DNA from: Ceratodon purpureus
Lineage: Eukaryota; Streptophyta; Bryopsida; Pseudoditrichales; Ditrichaceae
DNA length: 64,000 bases
Assembly (NCBI GenBank): GCA_014871385.1
Contig: CM026421.1
Location: 20,946,865 to 21,010,864, forward strand
Reading direction: 5' to 3'
Shown here: in pieces, positions 63,655-64,000 of the stretch
Position numbering within the stretch: the first letter of the stretch is position 1
Layout of the letters: each line of letters begins with the position of its first letter
Notes under the pieces: model-generated
What the model was told of the DNA's origin: nothing
Seen by the model: the letters and a program-made list of their open reading frames with translations, nothing else
Database searches by the model: none
Program-made: the position numbers and the translations under genes

Positions 63655-64000
63655 AATAAACCGCAGAAGTTAGCACTCCAGTGGAAGGAGGCGAGGAAAC
63701 AGGCCGAACAACAGAGCGAGTGCCAGAATGAAACAGACCACCACGCGAAATAATTAACTAAGTCGAATAAAATGTCGAAACGAAACCTCAGTCAGAGGAG
63801 ACATACTCAGCGAAGATTGATGAAGACAACAGAGAACGCGCAATGACGAACAACGCTCCCTAAATCGAGACTCAATGGAAGAGCATATGGCAAACAGCAG
63901 ATGTGGGATTATGGTTTAGCGACGACGAAAAAAAAAAAGCGTGCTAAATGGCGTACAAGAGACGATAAGACAGACGGGAAACTGAAAATCAGTGAAAGGG
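63655..64000. other. Window end, no gene recognised
   Basis: Probable intron or leader of the minus-strand frame ending at 63123. No exon identified. Confidence 0.3.

Overview
The window looks like nuclear DNA of a land plant, most likely a moss. Genes have short GT-AG introns, actin has 377 residues and a leader intron, there is a chloroplast-targeted anthranilate synthase beta subunit and an ABCG11/12-type half transporter, and the spacers are AT-rich and full of small transposon relics. The species cannot be fixed from the sequence alone; Physcomitrium-like mosses fit best. Exon limits below were read by eye from splice signals, frame continuity and family resemblance, so single-base errors are possible.

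Layout. 0-9 kb: a truncated kinase fragment, a transposon-derived gene on the minus strand, then AT-rich spacer with two copies of a roughly 740-bp terminal-inverted-repeat element. 9-12 kb: a two-exon gene for an 859-residue ankyrin-like protein with a lysine-rich tract. 12-25 kb: a gene-poor, AT-rich stretch with tandem duplications, a decayed hAT-like transposase and a third copy of the 740-bp element. 25.5-29.4 kb: a complete 12-exon ABCG half transporter. About 31.1 kb: tRNA-Pro(CGG) and tRNA-Ser(TGA) only 4 bp apart with one Pol III terminator. 33.1 kb: a 349-bp element with TTAA target duplications (piggyBac-like). 34.2-36.4 kb: a BTB/NPH3-like protein ending in a ubiquitin-like domain. 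37-37.5 kb: a G-rich minisatellite between that gene and the divergent, intronless cytosolic leucyl-tRNA synthetase gene (38.4-41.8 kb). 43.1-45.6 kb: actin with a leader intron. 47.4-48.8 kb: anthranilate synthase beta subunit. 49-52 kb: AT-rich spacer bracketed by two oppositely oriented copies of a second small element carrying an internal hairpin. 54.4-56 kb: a SURNod19-family secreted protein. 57.1-58 kb: a beta-tubulin pseudogene. 59 kb: a possible small Cys/His-rich protein. 60.2 kb: a 54-bp foldback. 63.1-63.6 kb: an unassigned open frame.

The conserved genes are mostly housekeeping (translation, cytoskeleton, tryptophan synthesis) beside surface-related genes (cuticle-type exporter, secreted SURNod19 protein). 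They do not form a pathway or operon. The most distinctive material is the BTB-NPH3-ubiquitin-like architecture, the tRNA pair that looks dicistronic, the long foldback at 60.2 kb, and three small transposon families defined by ends and target duplications. I did not find a convincing new multi-gene system.
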